Assembly: GCA_016839915.1 (NCBI GenBank)
Contig: JAEOTH010000174.1
Location: 1 to 62,795 of the forward strand
Direction: 5' to 3'
DNA: 62,795 bases
From: Promethearchaeota archaeon
Lineage (GTDB): Archaea; Asgardarchaeota; Lokiarchaeia; Sigyniarchaeales; SOKP01
The notes beneath the pieces are model-generated. The model ran no database searches and was not told where the DNA came from. It was given only the letters and a program-made list of their open reading frames with translations. A program made the position numbers and the translations under genes. This document shows, in pieces, positions 61,101 through 62,795 of the stretch; position 1 is the first letter of the stretch, and each line of letters starts with the position of its first letter.

Positions 61101-61780
61101 GTTTTCCCAAGACCGACTTCATCTGCCAAAATAATTTTTGGAAAAAGCTCTTCAGATAGTCTATGAGTTACATTAATCTGATGTGGCATTAAAGACAATC
61201 GAGAATTAGTAATACACTTAATCTGGTAGCTTTTATAATAAGAGTAGAATAAATTTGCCCAATACTTTAAAAGAAAATTTCTTGGAGGGTCAAAGATTTG
61301 TTTTGAAATTAGTGATTTTAAAGGAGTTTCATATCTAGAATAAATTTCACTCTCAAAAATTTGAGATTTCTTACCATCTTCCGTTAAAAATTCATAAGAT
61401 ATTATCCCATTTTTAATCAGGAAATCTTTTGTATTTATATAACCAATTCCATGTTTAGTAACGATTTTATCGTTAAACTCAAATATATAGTGAACAAGAT
61501 CAATCGGATGAATGATTTTAATGATGTTGTTCTTAAATGAGACTTTATATTTAGTAACAAAATAAGTATCATCATCATCTAAAGATTTTGATGTTGGGAT
61601 TTCTAACTTTCTTATTATTCGTCCAATCCCCAAATCTGGATTTAATTTATAAATAACTAGATTTCCTACGTTAAACTTGTGTCCTTGACAATAAACATTA
61701 TAGCATTTAGAAAATCTTGATTCTAATTCTTTTCCACAGAACGGACAACTATACTTAAGAGGATTTATCTTTAAAACCAT
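58175..61780 (-). CDS. RapA/HepA-like SNF2 family ATPase
   Basis: This 1201-residue protein starts with a zinc ribbon (Cys12, 15, 26, 31). Two SH3/Tudor-like segments follow ([39 protein letters not shown]). The SNF2 core has [40 protein letters not shown] near residue 220, DEAHHLRR near 330, and the C-terminal helicase half with [26 protein letters not shown] and [10 protein letters not shown] near 740. The last 250 residues are coiled coil. The N-terminal arrangement and the adjoining PHQ segment match RapA, which recycles RNA polymerase. It could alternatively be a defence or repair helicase. It is divergent from the Fe-S protein gene. Confidence 0.85.
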   Translation of the reverse strand: [1201 protein letters not shown]

Positions 61781-61849
61781 TATCTTTATATTTTATTTAA
61801 TATAGAAACAAGTAAAAATTTTAGTATTTTGAATTAAAAGTGATAGAAA

Positions 61850-62710
61850 ATGTCAGATGCAGGGATTGAACCGACTTATATTGGGAAAAATGAAAATCTT
61901 GTTTTTATTATTCCTAAAGAGCTATTTAACATGAGTTTAGGTCCAGCAGAAGTATTAGATCGCGAATCTGCTAAAATGTTTAGTAAATACATTAGAGGAA
62001 CATTTAAAGGTTTCCAACAGGCAAGGAAAACAAAATATGGTAATGAAAACAATACTAAGACAGAAGTGAGTCCTGATTTTTGGAAGACCTTCGAAAAAAA
62101 AGCTAAAGAACTTGATGTAGATTTCATAGGATATACGCCTGTGAATGAAAATTATATTTTTAAAGGTCTCAAACTCTATGGGAAAAATGCTATAGTGCTA
62201 GGAATGGAAATGAAATGGGATAAAATCAAGGAAGCTCCCGGAGCGATTTGTGAAATTGAAGTATTCCGAGTCTATAAGGTTTTAGGTGATGTTACAATGC
62301 AATTAACAGAATACATGAAAGAACTAGGATATAAAAGTGAAGCTCACCATCCTTTTGGAGGAAAACTTCTATATGGTCCTCATGCTACAGCTGCCAATTT
62401 AGGGATAATGGGGAGAAATGGATTAATCATTACACCTGAATTTGGTCCTCGACAAAGATGGAGTATAATTACAACTGATGCTGAAATTCCTGAAACTAAA
62501 GAAAGAGATTTCAGTGAGTTAAAAGACTTCTGTGAAAAATGTGGTGCTTGTGTGAGGGAATGTAAAGGAGGGGCTGTTTTAGAAACGCCAATTGAGAAAG
62601 AAAATGGAGTACTAACCCATATAGATCGATCAAAATGTATTCAAAGCATTTTGGATAACAATTATTGTAGTTATTGCTTAAGGATATGTATGCCCTCTAG
62701 ACATGATTAA
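61850..62710 (+). CDS. QueG/reductive-dehalogenase-like Fe-S protein
   Basis: This 286-residue protein has an N-terminal alpha/beta domain of the epoxyqueuosine-reductase/reductive-dehalogenase type (FKGLKLYGKNAIVLGMEM, HPFGGKLLYGPHATAANLGIMGRNGLIITPEFGPRQRWSIITTDAEI). Two 4Fe-4S motifs follow near residues 228-238 (FCEKCGACVRECKGG) and ~263-281 (CIQSI..NYCSYCLRICMPSRHD). QueG uses B12, and the other members vary. No Tat signal or membrane helix is present, so it is cytoplasmic. It is complete, with TAA at 62708-62710. The last 85 bp of the window are AT-rich non-coding DNA. Confidence 0.8.
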   Translation: MSDAGIEPTYIGKNENLVFIIPKELFNMSLGPAEVLDRESAKMFSKYIRGTFKGFQQARKTKYGNENNTKTEVSPDFWKTFEKKAKELDVDFIGYTPVNENYIFKGLKLYGKNAIVLGMEMKWDKIKEAPGAICEIEVFRVYKVLGDVTMQLTEYMKELGYKSEAHHPFGGKLLYGPHATAANLGIMGRNGLIITPEFGPRQRWSIITTDAEIPETKERDFSELKDFCEKCGACVRECKGGAVLETPIEKENGVLTHIDRSKCIQSILDNNYCSYCLRICMPSRHD

Positions 62711-62795
62711 AGACTTTCTAATAGAAATTTTTTATAATGAAAATATAATAGTTATATTCAAATTAAAACATACTTTCTAATAAATCATAAAAAAC

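Noticed and set aside
1-62795. CRISPR array, rRNA or tRNA genes
   Set aside because: No regularly spaced repeats and no tRNA T-loop/acceptor pattern were seen outside coding genes; a tRNA scan would be needed to exclude split or intron-bearing tRNAs.

Overview
The window reads as a chromosomal segment of an archaeon, most likely an Asgard archaeon of the Lokiarchaeota (Promethearchaeales) type. This placement is inference. The evidence is two tandem Ras/Rab-like small GTPases with WDIGGQDR switch II motifs (56900-58165), a TPR protein carrying a longin/roadblock-like segment and a TIR domain (11530-13932), two tungsten aldehyde:ferredoxin oxidoreductases, a geranylgeranyl-reductase-family flavoprotein, and very AT-rich DNA with archaeal-looking TATA boxes and many leaderless or TTG starts. 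Composition was judged by eye. No rRNA, tRNA, CRISPR array, intact insertion sequence or phage gene was seen.

Layout. 1-978: tail of a TetR-like regulator and a flavodoxin. 1130-9621: AOR, a ThiC-family radical SAM protein, a two-gene amino-acid dehydrogenase of the HcnABC/SoxAB type and an N-acyl-D-amino-acid deacylase, which together look like a D-amino-acid or cyclic imino-acid oxidation module. 10482-17307: ornithine carbamoyltransferase-like protein, carbamate kinase and ornithine aminotransferase, an arginine/ornithine fermentation set. A block of TIR and leucine-rich-repeat genes (11530-15019), partly decayed, sits inside it. 17498-20298: TldD/TldE peptidase pair. 20387-22348: an alpha/beta hydrolase fused to a membrane domain.

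22418-38354 is the metabolic core: lysine fermentation through 3,5-diaminohexanoate. It holds kamA (lysine 2,3-aminomutase), kamD/kamE (B12-dependent lysine 5,6-aminomutase), a KamB-like reactivase subunit, kdd and kce. Lysine would be converted to beta-lysine, then 3,5-diaminohexanoate, then 5-amino-3-oxohexanoate, then 3-aminobutyryl-CoA plus acetoacetate. Kal, KamC and the CoA-transferase are not in the window. At one edge of the cluster is a DMT-type transporter with a C-terminal Lrp/AsnC-type RAM domain, followed by a free-standing RAM protein. A ZIP metal transporter and a DtxR-like regulator, preceded by a clean palindrome, are embedded in the cluster. Between kamA and the flavoprotein gene lies a fossil made of the 3' end of a second kamA joined to the P-loop region of a second kamB.

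38516-52325 is mixed: a cysteine-rich mini-protein, a coiled-coil protein, an SDR, methyltransferases, a COG3199-type NAD-kinase-like protein, an alcohol dehydrogenase/AOR pair, a HisC-like aminotransferase, a 3-hydroxyacyl-CoA dehydrogenase-like protein and a HypB-like GTPase. 52545-62710 holds a DUF3795 protein, a GNAT, a ferric-reductase-like membrane protein, a cyclophilin-like protein, an ATC-hydrolase-like/DUF364 pair, the two small GTPases, a RapA-like SNF2 ATPase and a QueG-like Fe-S protein.

Taken together, the genes describe an anaerobe that ferments amino acids (lysine, ornithine/arginine, possibly D-amino acids) and disposes of electrons through ferredoxin-linked aldehyde oxidation and alcohol dehydrogenase. 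Signalling and trafficking-type Asgard genes are interspersed among them.
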